From: Glebionis coronaria
Taxonomy: Eukaryota > Streptophyta > Magnoliopsida > Asterales > Asteraceae
NCBI GenBank assembly: GCA_025667525.1
Contig: CM046878.1
Span: forward strand, 400,203,275 to 400,267,274
Length of the DNA: 64,000 bases
Direction: 5' to 3'
Shown here: piece by piece, positions 24,433 to 35,520 of the stretch
Layout: each line of letters opens with the position of its first letter
Numbering within the stretch: the stretch's first letter is position 1
Program-made: the position numbers and the translations under genes
The notes under the pieces: model-generated
The model's database searches: none
What the model was told of the DNA's origin: nothing
Seen by the model: the letters and a program-made list of their open reading frames with translations, nothing else

Positions 24433-24535
24433 CAAGAGTATAAAATGAGACCTATGTTGCCTTATATACTGGCTACAAGATCTTTCTAGATACTAAATAA
24501 AATAATACAATGCTTAAAACCCTAGCTAAGGGATT
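24433..24535. other. LTR segment absent from the A1 3' LTR
   Basis: About 100 bases here have no counterpart at 14808, where the flanks are joined directly. Short TGGAA/TGAA matches flank the missing piece, suggesting a microhomology deletion after insertion. Confidence 0.7.
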
Positions 24536-25592
24536 TCCTGAATTGCCCTTGGATTTTGAACTTTGAATTTTCAGTCAAAGTGCATCATGTGATTTCCAGC
24601 TGTGTTTACTTGATCTTGGATGTTTAAATAAACCTTGGGGACCAAGGAGTAACATGGGACGTTTATCTGGTCGATTTTTGGGTTTGGGGAAGAAAGTGAC
24701 GTGCAGGGGAGGGCCCTACACTCACATGGGGTTGTCTTGGGTCATGGTTTTGGTGTGGGATGGGGTGAGGGTAAGCTTAATTAAGGATCTGGAAGGTTGT
24801 GCTTAAAAACCCTTTGATTTGGGTGTGATTAGGATTTAGGGTTCATGGGATTAGAATGTTTAAACAGGGTGGGGTTTAATCTTAAAAGGGGAAAGATTAA
24901 TTTAAAAAGTGTGTTTGGTGGGAAATTTTGAGGGTTTGACTGGTGGGTTTGACCATGTTTATTTAATAAACCTGGTATTGGGTTATGGGTTACGGGTTGG
25001 GTAAGTGGGTAAGGGTTTGGGTAAATGGGTGGGTTAGGGTGACGTGTAAGTCTGTGAGTGGAGGATGAAGTTGTGTGGTTTGGCAGTAATGGTCCCCAAG
25101 TTTTCTTCTTCCTTTCATTTTGTATAAACAGCAAACAAACTCCAAATCCCTTTATAACAAGTTTGCCATCTTGTCATTTTTGGCACAAAAACTTTATAAA
25201 CTTGAAACAAGGGCCATTAATGCACATTCTTCATACTTCAAGGGCTGAACTTGTAATATCTTCAAACTTTAGGGACCCTATTCATAATTATGAATATTTG
25301 AGGGGTATAAAGTGTTAATCTTCAAAAGTTGAGGGACCAAACTTGCCTATCTTCAATTCTTCAAGGGCATTTTTGTAAAATCCAAACTTGGGCCCGGTTC
25401 ATTATGCGGCTTCGTTTCCCGTGTTCGTTTTTGATAGATTCTTGTGATCTTTTGCCATTTCCTCAATATCCGTACTTAAAAATACACAAGTAACAAACAC
25501 AAGCATATATTTGGCAGTTTTAATGATATTTTATGCATTTTAAGCCCGATTTGGACGATGAGACTATGTATAAAAGCAGTCTCATCAGTGTT

Positions 25593-27314
25593 TAACTTAT
25601 TTAGTTAAATTATTAGTCCAATATACTAATTTAGCTCGTTAATGTCCGTATGTCCTATAGTTCGGGTTTTATCGGTTTTTACTTGTATTAGATACTTATA
25701 TATCAGTATATGACTTTTAAAAACTTTACATTAGACGGGTTTGATCGTCTAAGTTTTAATTGGCGAAAAACGTTAATTTTACGGTAATAGCCGAAAAAGT
25801 CGTAAAAATCATGTTTATAGTTTTTATAACTTATAAATCTTATTCAACTACCATTTTTATAAAGTGTTTATTTATTTAACCTTATACATATTTATATAAA
25901 TGAAATTTATAAGTTAGTGGGTTTTAATTTCACATTTTATACTATATTATTTGAGTGCTTATATAATAGTATTAAACATTAATTCTTCAAAATCTGATTT
26001 TTAGTTTCATCTTCACCCTTTTTATCATATCTAGAGTTCTACAATGAGTTAGAAGCTCATTTTTGGATGGCATGCACTTCATATTAGGTACTACAATTAA
26101 GTTAGTTATAGCTACTGCTCATTCTATGTCTAACTATCCTTAACAGTCCCTACAAAACAGACTATTCTGATTAGCACACTCATCTTGTTTTGATCGTATC
26201 TCACTCATTTTGATGATTCCATTGCATGGCCAACTCTCACATGTGTATGACATCTTATACTTACTGTAAATGGATTCCACCATGATATTTTAACAGTTTA
26301 AGTCTTGGTTACTTAATGTTTTTATACAGACAACAATTTAAGCATGATTTTAGCCTTGTTTCTTATGGTTATTCATCTTTTTAAGCATATTTATCAACAC
26401 TTGATCCCCATACAACATTTTTATCATCATATATTCATCATATACATATACAACAAGAAAGAAAATACATTTGATCTTTACAAAAATAACAAGAGAAATG
26501 GAAAGGATGATCTTCTTTACCAACCAATATTATATCTTGTTTTTGGAAGACAAAAACTTGATGAACACCAAATATATCTCCAAGATCATCAATCACCAAG
26601 AATGTTTGTTGAGAAATCAGTCCTAGGACACAAGCAAATCACCTCCTTTGTTGTTAAAATGGCCACCAATCAATCAAGACTTTAAGGTTTCTCCATAATA
26701 TAGCTAGATAACAAGTAACTTGTGGCTAAAAAAGATCAAATGGTGGTGTATGGTGGTGCTGTGGGACGGCAATGGTAGAGAGATGAGAGAGATTTGAGAG
26801 TTGTTTGCATGAGAGAAATGGGTGGAATGGTTTAGCTAGTGGTTTTTGTTAGCTTAGTGGGAAGAGTAGCTACAAATTGAAGCTTAAGTTTACAAGTGTA
26901 AACTTAATGAGTGTAAGGATGCCACATCTTTGATGTGGTGTCCAAGTTTGGCCGTCCCATAGTTAGTGGGGTGGGATAAATTATTTTGTCCCATCCCGCT
27001 AATTTACGAGTATTCCTCGATTCTAGTTTCCTCGATTTGCGTGCCCTCGGGTCATTTTACGAAAAACGTTTTTATAAATTATGAATCAACGGCACAAAAC
27101 GAATCTAATAAAAATTGTCTCATCAAAAACGGAGTTCAAAAACATAAATACGTAATCCTAAGGTTTTACGGTTTAGTCGTAAAGGACGCTAAATTATGCA
27201 CGTAATTCCAAATTTAAATTCGTAAATTGTGAGTTCATCAACCAACACAAAAATAGGTTTCAAAATATCATACGAGAAAATAATTTACTACCTGGAAAAT
27301 GTTAGATTGTCACA
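25593..27314 (-). repeat. T1 5' LTR, second part
   Basis: Resumes the LTR after A1, matching 2943-4644. It ends GATTGTCACA and is followed by the TATAC duplication. Confidence 0.9.
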
Positions 27315-27319
27315 TATAC

Positions 27320-30300
27320 CACACACATACAAACCACAAACACAATATCACAATATCTTTCCTAAATCCTATGTAATCTAGGATGAGATACATTTGTACT
27401 ATATTTTGATACACCAAAATCTAACTTAGATAAATCAAGATCTTTGAGATCTCATACCTAGCCATGTAAAACATGTGCCACCAACCCAAATCCTCACATT
27501 TCTATCTCTCTCGACATACTTGTAGAAAAGGGGGCTTGTACAAACTTTGCCAATTAAGGCAATGGTACTATGAAATCTTATCAAGATATTACATATCTCA
27601 TATAATCTCTCTAAGATCTCCCTAAGATCTCACACACACACACAACACAAACTTCAAATTCTTCTCTCTACCTCTCGGCATCCATTAAACACACACACAA
27701 ATCCTTTCAAAAACCACCTTCAATACCTCAAATACTTTTCTTTACAATTTTAACTCCTCATGGCAATGACTTGATCAAAAAGGGAAGCTAGAAAGATCAA
27801 GGAGAGTCACGGCTTGCTTGGTGTATTAGGGTTTATACATGACATTTCTAGTAGATCTCGGGTTCACTTGTTTCACATCATCCTTCATACAACCAAAGTA
27901 AGATCTATAACCTCGTTTCCATTATTTTCTTTCAATTATCTTAAAGCATACACTTGTATACAATCATGAACATTTATAGACCTAAATATATGAAATTGTA
28001 CAAAGTTGAAACACATAAAAATAAGCCATACAAGGCCATGGCTATTTTTAATATGAACACATAAGCATAAAACAAGAACTAGTAGTACAACCTTCTGATA
28101 TACGCGCGACACCCTTGGGAAACGTGCATGTAAAACACGATCTGGGCAAAAACTAAAGTACTAGGTCTGAAGTTACCTCTTAATTAGTAACCTTGCCAAA
28201 TTTGAACACAAACGGGGTACGTTTGCTAGGATAAACGAGTTAAACATAAGCGTTATTTCATGTGAAAAAGAAACCCGAGTAGCCCACTTTAGATCCCATT
28301 TAGACCCATTAGCACCCCGATTATAGATCTGTTTATGGGGGCATTTTGTAGATCACCTAGCCAGCTTCCTGTAGCCTTTTGAATCACCCAAAATGAAGCT
28401 ATAACGAAGCGGGAAACTGAATTTAAAAATCTGCGTTTCAAACTTAAAATCTGTCGGCACTTAAAGCTGACAGCATTTGCAACGTGGGCTGACCAGCCGA
28501 CTTTGGCTGCGTTTTTGAGCATGTTAGAGTCAAATCTGGACCTCGACACCAACTAGGAAATTGTAGATCACCTTGCTACCTTTCCGTAGACACCAAGAAC
28601 ACTAAAAACGGATCAATAACGAATAAACTGCAGCCATTTGAAAATCGGTTTGAGACACTTCCAAAACTCAGCAAAAGCTGATGAAAACATTGAATTTTTA
28701 CCCATTGACTTTGAACCTATTTTTACCCATTTTGGAGCCATTTTCACACAAAACTTAATGAACAAAACTTGTAGACGGGAGACCCGAGAGTACAAATATG
28801 TTTTCTGTTTGTATTATGGTTAGGTAACGAACCCGTTAATAATTTTCGAAAATCAATGTTCACCATGTGAAACTTCATAAATTGCTTGAAACAAGGATTA
28901 AACTTGCCATTTTTGAAAGCTAAAACGAGCCCTAGGTTATTAATGGGGAACTTTTCGTGCCTTAAGTGGCATGTTACTAATTTAAAGGACCAAACGTGCA
29001 CTAATAAACATAGAGGGGCTGATTTTGCCAACCCGCTACACTTTAATAAACCCTAGGGGTTTATTCGGCTAATATTATAAATTCGAGGACCTTGGTGCAA
29101 TTTAATTAAAGTTATTTATATTAAATAAACTTTAGGGTTTTTAATGTGAAATCATAGAAACTTAAAGGACTCACTATGTATATTATAATGTATAAATAAA
29201 TACATACGGATCAGGTAATAAACGACAAGATATTTAAAACAAGTATAAGCATGCAATTTAATTAACCGGAAGCATCAATGCATTTTATATGCATATACTG
29301 AGATCATTTACATTACTTAGGTAATTAACTGTATCGTGAGCATACTATCTGGACTATCTTTGATATTATTCAGACACTGTTGATAAGGTGAGTTCATAGC
29401 CTCCCATTTTACTACTTTTCTATTTTTACTAACCCGCGAGGGGGAGACATGCTACTAAAGACCTATCAATTGTTTTGATAATATGATTTTAATATCATGA
29501 GATCATGGCCTGATACTTATATTTAATAAACTGTTGATTAAATATTGTGGGAGAAAACTAGTAATATATTTTATAGGACGCAAACTGAACTGTCACCCTT
29601 GATTACCTTTGCCTATTGTAGAGCCCACGGCCCGTGGTGTAACCGTTAATTGTGTAATAGCGCGAATATTATAAATAAATCTATTTGGGATTGACGATCC
29701 CCATCTGGGTGAGACGCTCACTATGTCTAGGCCTGGACAACAAACGTTTACCATGTCGGACTTGTATTATTATTATGGGCACCATTCTTTTTAGGAGGCC
29801 CTAACAAAGCCTGCTACTGTCGAGCTTCAGTTACTGACAATAGGAAATGTAATTACCTTATAGTATTTGGCTTTGTGCGATATTAGTTTTGTGATGTTTG
29901 CGGTTCTAAACTTGACTGTATATTACTTGGTACATTACTACATGGAACATACTGATATTTCTGAACTTGATTTTTATTAAACTTTATGAAATACTATATG
30001 GGATATTTGAGATCCTACACTTGATTTTTATATCAAACTTTGTGAAACACTATGTAGGACAATTTACAGTCCTAAACTATTATTTTACAAAACTCTATGA
30101 ATTCACCAACTTTATGTTGACAGTTTTAAGCATGTTTTTCTCAGGAAATTAAGATGGATTAATTGAGCATGGACTGAGCATCATTTAGGAGCATCATAAT
30201 AATTGGGGGATCTGTTTTCACTAGGATACTTGTAACAACGGATATTCAAGATTTCAACTGATTGTACTAAAACAATATTTGTATCAATTGTATTTCAAAA

Positions 30301-30401
30301 TTATATAATTATGATCAATGCTTTGTATGGCATTTGTTCTGTGATCAGCAACGTGACACCCAATTACTATTCCGCTGCAAACCTGATTTGGGGGTGTCAC
30401 C
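27320..30401 (+). mobile_element. T1s: Tekay-like solo LTR, main part
   Basis: Continues from 1586. Its last kilobase is clearly similar in order and motifs to the end of T2s (GGTGAGTTCATAG, GGGATTGACGATCCCC, then a GTGACACCC hairpin). It ends GTGTCACC at 30401, one base off the family end GTGTCACA. It holds no gene. Short open frames around 28290-29030 lack any recognisable domain. Confidence 0.72.
30353..30400. repeat. T1s LTR-end hairpin with TTCCGCTG loop
   Basis: GTGACACCC pairs with GGGTGTCAC, and the loop holds TTCCGCTG. It is homologous in layout to the hairpins at 1588 and 41242. Confidence 0.75.
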
Positions 30402-30941
30402 GAAGGGCAATCTATGCAAAGACCACCTCTTTTGAAACTGATAGTTTTATTTATTGGAAAAATAGATTTGAGACTTATGTGAAATAAAAAGATTTAGATC
30501 TTTGGCATGTTATTACCAATGGTGACTTTTTGCCTTATCAATATAATGAAGTTTCTAAAAATAAAGAGTTAGTAACTTTTGAAAATTCTAACGATGACAT
30601 TAAGAAGGAACTTGCTAAAAATAACGAGGCTAAAACGGTGATTTATAATACTTTACCTAAGAAAGACTATGAAAGGATTTTCATGTGTAAAACCGCTAAA
30701 GATATTTCGAATACTCTTTTAGTAACCCACCAAGGGAATATCCAAGTCAAAGAAAGTAAAATCGATCTTCTTGTTCAACAATATGAACAATTTGTCATCT
30801 TAGAAGATGAAACTATTGATAGTGCATTTAATAGGTTTAAGACTATAATTACTAGTCTAAAAGCACTTAATGAATGTTTTTCTAGCAAGAACAATGTTAG
30901 GAAGTTTCTTAGGGAGTTGCATCCAAAGTAGAGAGCTAAAG
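30402..30941 (+). pseudogene. gag: C1 gag, continued (SIRE/Maximus-like Copia)
   Basis: This is the N-terminal gag of the outermost Copia element, resuming after T1s. Recognisable conserved runs include DSFIYWKNRFETYVK, DLDLWHVITNGDF, LAKNNEAKTVIYN, YERIFMCKTAKDI, KIDLLVQQYEQF and VRKFLRELHPK. They are typical of the capsid-like UBN2/gag region of this Copia lineage. Damage: one base lost near 30440, a TAA near 30487 and a TAG at 30929 where the family has tryptophan. A2 then cuts it at 30942. The CCHC knuckle, protease and all of pol are not present in the window. Confidence 0.8.
30937..30941. repeat. Probable left target-site copy of A2 (TAAAG)
   Basis: Five bases before the inferred LTR start TGATAGG at 30942. 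The right end of A2 is outside the window, so the partner cannot be checked. Confidence 0.35.
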
Positions 30942-32848
30942 TGATAGGTGTGAAAACACCCATCCTTTTACCACTTAACTATAATAATAACCAAGCCAAA
31001 ACGTATATTTAATGTCGTAAAAGTCGGAATTATGCGTGGTTTGTGTTTTTATTGTGTTTTAGGACCAAAAGATGAAAAAAGAAAGAAAACACGGGCTTTC
31101 ACGGACTTTTATCGAAGAAAAAGACAAAAGGCGAAGTCAAAAGATCAAGAGTGCAAAAAGAACGGAAGTCCAATGTCTATTCTGAAGATTTATCGAAGAA
31201 AAAGTCTAAAGACGGAAGTTTAATGAAGTCGAAGAACTCAAGTCTAATAAATGAATAAATTATAAGACGAGTTCAATTTATCTATCGACAAATCCCGAGA
31301 CATAGTCGAGAAAGACGAAGAATTTATAAGACGAAAAAACGAGAAGAAGAGAAAAGCATCAACACATGTTAATCCTCCTATAAATACCCTCCTAATGTGT
31401 CATTAGGAGGTGTTAGCTAATTTGACAAATTAGTTTTTCCAATTTATTTTCTTGCACTTTCATATTGTCATTTACTTAATTGTTCTTAATTTCAAGATTA
31501 TTTCAAGTAAGTTTGTTGAATCTTTATCTTTATTTTCAATTTTTTTATTAATCTCTCATTCTACCTTTCTTGTCTTGTTTAATCTTATTGCTTATTTACT
31601 TATTCTCATGCTTATTTGATTGTTCTTTATGTTTTTATGTGTTTCATTGTGTTAGCTTATTGATCTTATAGCTTTTTGTGTGCTTTTCTTAATTTTAATT
31701 AAGTGTTTTTAAAAGTTATTTTTATAAAATGTTGATTTTAAATATTTTGATTATTTAGTGTTTTTAAAAGTTCTAAATTTTGGCTTATTTGCTTTTTCTT
31801 AAAATCATTTTGGTTAAGTTTTTAGTTAAGTGCTTATTTGTTTTTATCTTATTTTCATTTGTCCATTTTTACTCATTCCGAACTAGTAAACCCTCATAAC
31901 CCGAATTAGATCTAGATTTCATTTATTTCGACTTATATGCAGCTTGATTTTCCCGAATTACTTAGCATTCACTTATCCCGAATTAGATTTGGTACATTCC
32001 GGATTACTAATTGAATTTGTTTCCCGAATTAGATACGAGATAGGATTCCGAATTAGGTCTATACCTTGATTCCGGATTATGTCTCACTTGAATTCATTCC
32101 GGATTAGGTGCTAAACTGCATATTATGAATTAAATGGATGAATCGTATTTCGAATTAGATGCTAAATCTTCGATTCCAAATTAGGTCAAGGACCATGGAT
32201 TCCGGATTATGTGAATGATGTGTATTCCGGATTAGGTTCGAAGGGAACATTCCGAATTACGTCTAAGATTCACATTCCGACTTAGGTTTGAGAATTGCAT
32301 TCCGGATTAAGTGACACATTTGGATTCCGACTTAGGTTGCCACTTCCCATTCCAAATTAGATTGGAATCTCACATTCCGGATAGGTTTAGAATTACACAT
32401 TCCGAACTAGGTCTAGATTGTGTATTCCGACTTAGGTTAAGCACTTGGATTCCGACTTATTTTCCTGTTTAGTTTTAAATTGTTATTTATCCCGCCAATA
32501 TTCTTAAGTGTTATTTTAATTGTTTTATCTTAGAATTATTTCAAGTTTCCATTTTTATAAAGTTTTCAAATTTACTTTTCGTCAAGCTTTAATTTCTCGT
32601 CATTTACTTTATTACTTTTAAAGTCTTTATTTTTAGGTTTATCTTTAAAGCTTTAATTTTTCGCCATTTACTTTTTTAATAATTTTTCACTTTATTTACT
32701 TTGTCATTTACGTTAAAGTTTGCAATTTATTTTACTCAACGACAACCATTTCTTTTATCCACTAAAGACGACTGAGTCGCACTTTTAACCAGTAATCGAT
32801 TCGATTAGACAAATTAACGAACAATTTTGTACAGAAAATCATTAGTAT
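30942..32848 (+). repeat. A2 5' LTR (about 1.9 kb)
   Basis: Starts TGATAGGTGTG. The end lies just before the PBS and is uncertain by a few bases. It includes a TATA-like CTATAAATA near 31379 and the motif array at 31874-32462. There is no second LTR to compare. Confidence 0.6.
31874..32462. repeat. Degenerate array of ATTCCGGATTAGGT-type motifs
   Basis: About 24 copies of a 12-14-base motif, ATTCCG(G/A/C)(A/T)TTA(G/T)GT, on one strand, separated by 10-20 bases of unrelated sequence. The motif is conserved while the spacers are not, unlike a simple tandem satellite. Confidence 0.8.
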
Positions 32849-32852
32849 TAAA

Positions 32853-32870
32853 TGGCGCCGCTGCTGGCTC
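32853..32870 (+). other. A2 primer binding site (Athila type, degenerate 3' half)
   Basis: TGGCGCCGCTGCTGGCTC matches the Athila PBS well in its first half and diverges in the second. Confidence 0.65.
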
Positions 32871-33118
32871 TTTTCGTGAAGATTAACGGGTTTTTGTGAG
32901 AGACGCGTTGGATTTTGGGATCCGTTCACTCGTGAACGTTATTTTTCGTGTCAAAAGTTTTTCAAAAATCCTAAAAATCAAAAAATTTAAAAAATCCAAA
33001 AACATTAAAAAACTCATAAAACGCATTTCTTTTTCAAAGTTTTGCACCAAAAAGATTTTATTTTTTACGTTAACTATATTTCCTCTATTTCTTTGCCATC
33101 TTTTTCTTTTGCAGGTGT

Positions 33119-35140
33119 ATGCGTACTAAATCTTCATCTTATTCTAAGCCCGAGACTCTTGACGACTTAGACATGGCCGGCGTACACAAAAATAATAATC
33201 CACCTCACCCCAACATGAATAATAACAACCATGCCCCTCAACCCGACCTTCGTACGATGGAGGAGCTTTGTCAACCAACAATGAATGGACGTGGAGGACC
33301 GATTGCGTCGATGCAAATCACGGCTCCAGAATTTTCGTTGAAGCATCACATGATCCAACAAGTTCAAAATACTTTTCTATTTAGCGGATTACCGGATGAT
33401 GATGCCAACAAACACCTTGACAAATTCATTACCGTCACTCAAAGCATGAAATTTCCCGGTGTTACCATGGATTTTCTTCGCATTCATCTATTTCCACACA
33501 CTTTATCACACCATGCCGAAAAATGGTTTGATCATCTTCCGAAGAATTCAATTCATACATGGGACGAAATGACTCAACGATTTTTGTCGCGCTACTTTCC
33601 ACCATCCATGGTAACGAGCCTTCGTAATCAAATCAGTGGTTTCACGCAAGAACCTGATGAGTCTCTTTTCGATGCTTGGGAACTTTATAATGTTTTGATC
33701 GATCGATGTCCTAACCATAATATGCTCCCCGTCACCTTAATTGATACTTTCTACAACGGTTTAACTTTTCGTGATCGTGATACGATTAATGCAGCCGCCG
33801 GTGGCACATTTATTAAAAGAAGACCCGAGTAGTGTAGAGAGCTTATAGAGAACATGACCACTCATCACAAAAATTAGGATTCATCCGCATCATCAAGAAA
33901 TAATCTGAGAGTCAATGTTTCTTCTACTTCATCAAACCCCGAGATGACCGAACTCACCCGCATGATGGCCGAAATGAACAAAAATATCTAACTCATGGCT
34001 ACGAATCAACTACAACAAATTAAACCTGTAGCACTTTCTTGTGAGACTTGCGGCTGTCCTCATTCATACACTGATTGTCCTACTACTTATGACAATCCGG
34101 AAAACGTGTTTGCGGCTCATGGTAACTATTCAACGGAAAGTTATCAAGCCCGACCTCTAGGTGATCGTAACTTGCTAAGTTATCGTTCAGACAACTTTAT
34201 TTCACCAACCGTTTTTTCTCCTCAAAACCACAACCCAAACAAATTCAATAGAAGCAATCCAAACCCACCTCGAGCTTCTAATCTATATCACCCACCCGCT
34301 CCCCAAGTTCCACCCATCACTCCACCCACAACATATAATCAAGATGTTGAAACTTTCATGAGGACCCAAGGAGAGGTGGTTAAGAATCTTCAAAGCCAAA
34401 TCATTAACTTGAAAGGTGATATCACTAAACAAGGGAATGATATTGGAACCGATCTTAGACATGATATGCAAACCTATTTAAGAAATCAAATGAAGGATTT
34501 GAGGAATATGATGGCTAGTTTCTTCCACAGTAATCAACCCTCTACTTCGGGCCCCCAAGAGCTAATGTGAGTGCTATTACTACACGCAGTGGAGCAAATC
34601 TAGTAGGACCATCTACCCCTCCCCCAATTATTCCATCTACACCTCCTCCACCCCCATTTATTCCTCCTACTTCCACGCCTAGTACTAGTTCTACATTACC
34701 GTCTCCACCTCTTACGAAAGAAGTACCAAAGACAAAACCTTCATCATCCCCACCTTCTACATCTAAATCCACACCTACCACACCTTCACCTTCTACACCT
34801 ATACCACCTAAACCAATATCCCTTATCCTTCTCGGTTAGACAAGTGAAAAGTGCTCACTAAAAAGGATGCTCAATTTACTTCCTTTTTGAAGATGATTAC
34901 ACAACTGAATTTTAACATTAGCATCGTTGAAGCACTTTTCCAAGTGCCGAAATTTGTGAAAGCATTCAAGGAATTGCTTAGTAAGAAGGAGAAGATGGCC
35001 GAGTTTGTTAATACTCGATTGAATGAGAATTGTTCTGCAGTCCTCCTTAAAGAACTTTCGGAAAAACTTGGAGATCCCGGTCGTTTTGGGCTACCATGTA
35101 CTTTTAACCAAACTGTAGGATCGTGTTTTTCTAAGGATTA
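33119..35140 (+). pseudogene. gag: A2 gag and protease N-terminus
   Basis: Starts at the ATG 33119. The gag core is clear: DLRTMEELCQPTMNGRGG, LFPHTLSHHAEKWFDHLP, RYFPPSMVTSLRNQI and IDTFYNGLTFRDRDTINA are typical Athila strings. They are followed by a CETCGCPHSYTDC knuckle, an Asn/Pro-rich linker, the TTRSG stretch and the start of a protease (LGDPGRFGLPC). In-frame stops are at about 33830, 33874 and 33987. A frameshift lies in the run of C near 34552, and another frameshift plus stop near 34835-34852. The protease ends before its active site, where C2 inserted. It is non-functional, and older or more exposed to decay than A1. Confidence 0.88.
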
Positions 35141-35145
35141 GGCAT
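35141..35145. repeat. Left target-site copy of C2 (GGCAT)
   Basis: Directly precedes the TG of the C2 LTR. The partner would be beyond 64000. Confidence 0.4.
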
Positions 35146-35508
35146 TGTTGGATTATCTATTGATATGGATGGGAAATGGAGGAACCCTTAGAGAAAGAAG
35201 AGAGAGAAAGGAGAGAATGAGAAGAAATATGAAATGTGATTAAATGAAAAGTGTTCAACCCCTCCTAACATGCTAGGAGGGGGGTTTATATAGCCCACCC
35301 TACATGTGGACTATATGGGCTATATTGGATCAGGAGCCCAATATCATTGGAGTGACCGATCCTTTCTAAATACGTAAAAATGTATTTCCAACAATCTCAC
35401 CCAAAGGGAGGTCACTCCAAGTTACAATGTAATAAATAGTCTATAGCTCGTGATCTATGCTAATAATGATGTGACCGAGACTTTCCTTGGAAAAACGTAT
35501 TTCCAACA
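35146..35508 (-). repeat. C2 3' LTR (about 363 bp)
   Basis: On the minus strand it begins TGTTGGAAATACG after a GGGGGAGAT tract and ends in ...CCAACA. It has a TATATAAA at 35285-35292 (minus sense). A second LTR-start-plus-tract copy sits inside at 35381-35405. Confidence 0.78.
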
Positions 35509-35520
35509 ATCTCCCCCAAA
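35381..35520 (-). repeat. Duplicated polypurine tract and LTR start in C2
   Basis: The block CCTCCCTTTGGG(G/T)GAGATTGTTGGAAATAC occurs twice 115 bases apart on the minus strand (LTR starts at 35508 and 35393). The outer tract is purine-pure. The inner one has GGGTGAG. The outer one is taken as the functional tract. Confidence 0.75.

Larger units (their letters stand above)
12141..25587 (-). mobile_element. A1: Athila-like gag-protease-only element
   Basis: 13,447 bp between exact GTGTT duplications, minus orientation. LTRs are 12141-15856 (3716 bp) and 21772-25587 (3816 bp), about 98% alike where compared. The internal region of 5.9 kb has an Asp-tRNA-like PBS, gag and protease, but no RT, RNase H or integrase. 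It therefore depended on another element's enzymes. It matches the class described as terminal-repeat retrotransposons with a gag domain. It is the youngest insert on the left side. Confidence 0.88.
21772..25587 (-). repeat. A1 5' LTR (3816 bp)
   Basis: Begins TAATG where the other LTR has TGATG, so the inner TG/CA terminus is mutated. It includes about 100 bases (about 24433-24535) missing from the 3' LTR. No gene. Confidence 0.92.
1587..27314 (-). mobile_element. T1: full-length Tekay-like chromovirus (Ty3/Gypsy), split by A1
   Basis: A TG...CA element on the minus strand with TSD TATAC. Without A1 and its duplicated 5 bases it is about 12.3 kb: 3' LTR 1587-4644, gag-pol 4686-9194, pre-gag ORF 9485-10495, PBS 10769-10780 and 5' LTR 10784-12140 plus 25593-27314. 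Protease-RT-RNase H-integrase order and a chromodomain-like C-terminus place it among plant chromoviruses, most like Tekay. The LTRs differ at about 7 of the first 170 bases, so it is not recent. Confidence 0.85.
30942..35145 (+). mobile_element. A2: degenerate Athila element, 5' part
   Basis: LTR about 30942-32848, Athila-type PBS at 32853 and a gag-protease frame from 33119 broken many times. It is cut at 35145 by C2, and the rest lies beyond the window. Its left edge is placed where the C1 gag stops matching its family. Confidence 0.75.

Noticed and set aside
26344..26685. 113-codon frame in the T1 5' LTR
   Set aside because: The matching segment of the other LTR (3715-4050) is not open in the same frame, so it is not conserved as coding.
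28289..29031. Host gene fragments in T1s
   Set aside because: Short overlapping frames without domains. The region aligns in layout with the T2s LTR.
31874..32462. CRISPR-like pattern of short repeats with spacers
   Set aside because: Plant retrotransposon LTR. Repeats are degenerate, spacers are short and uneven, and there are no cas genes.
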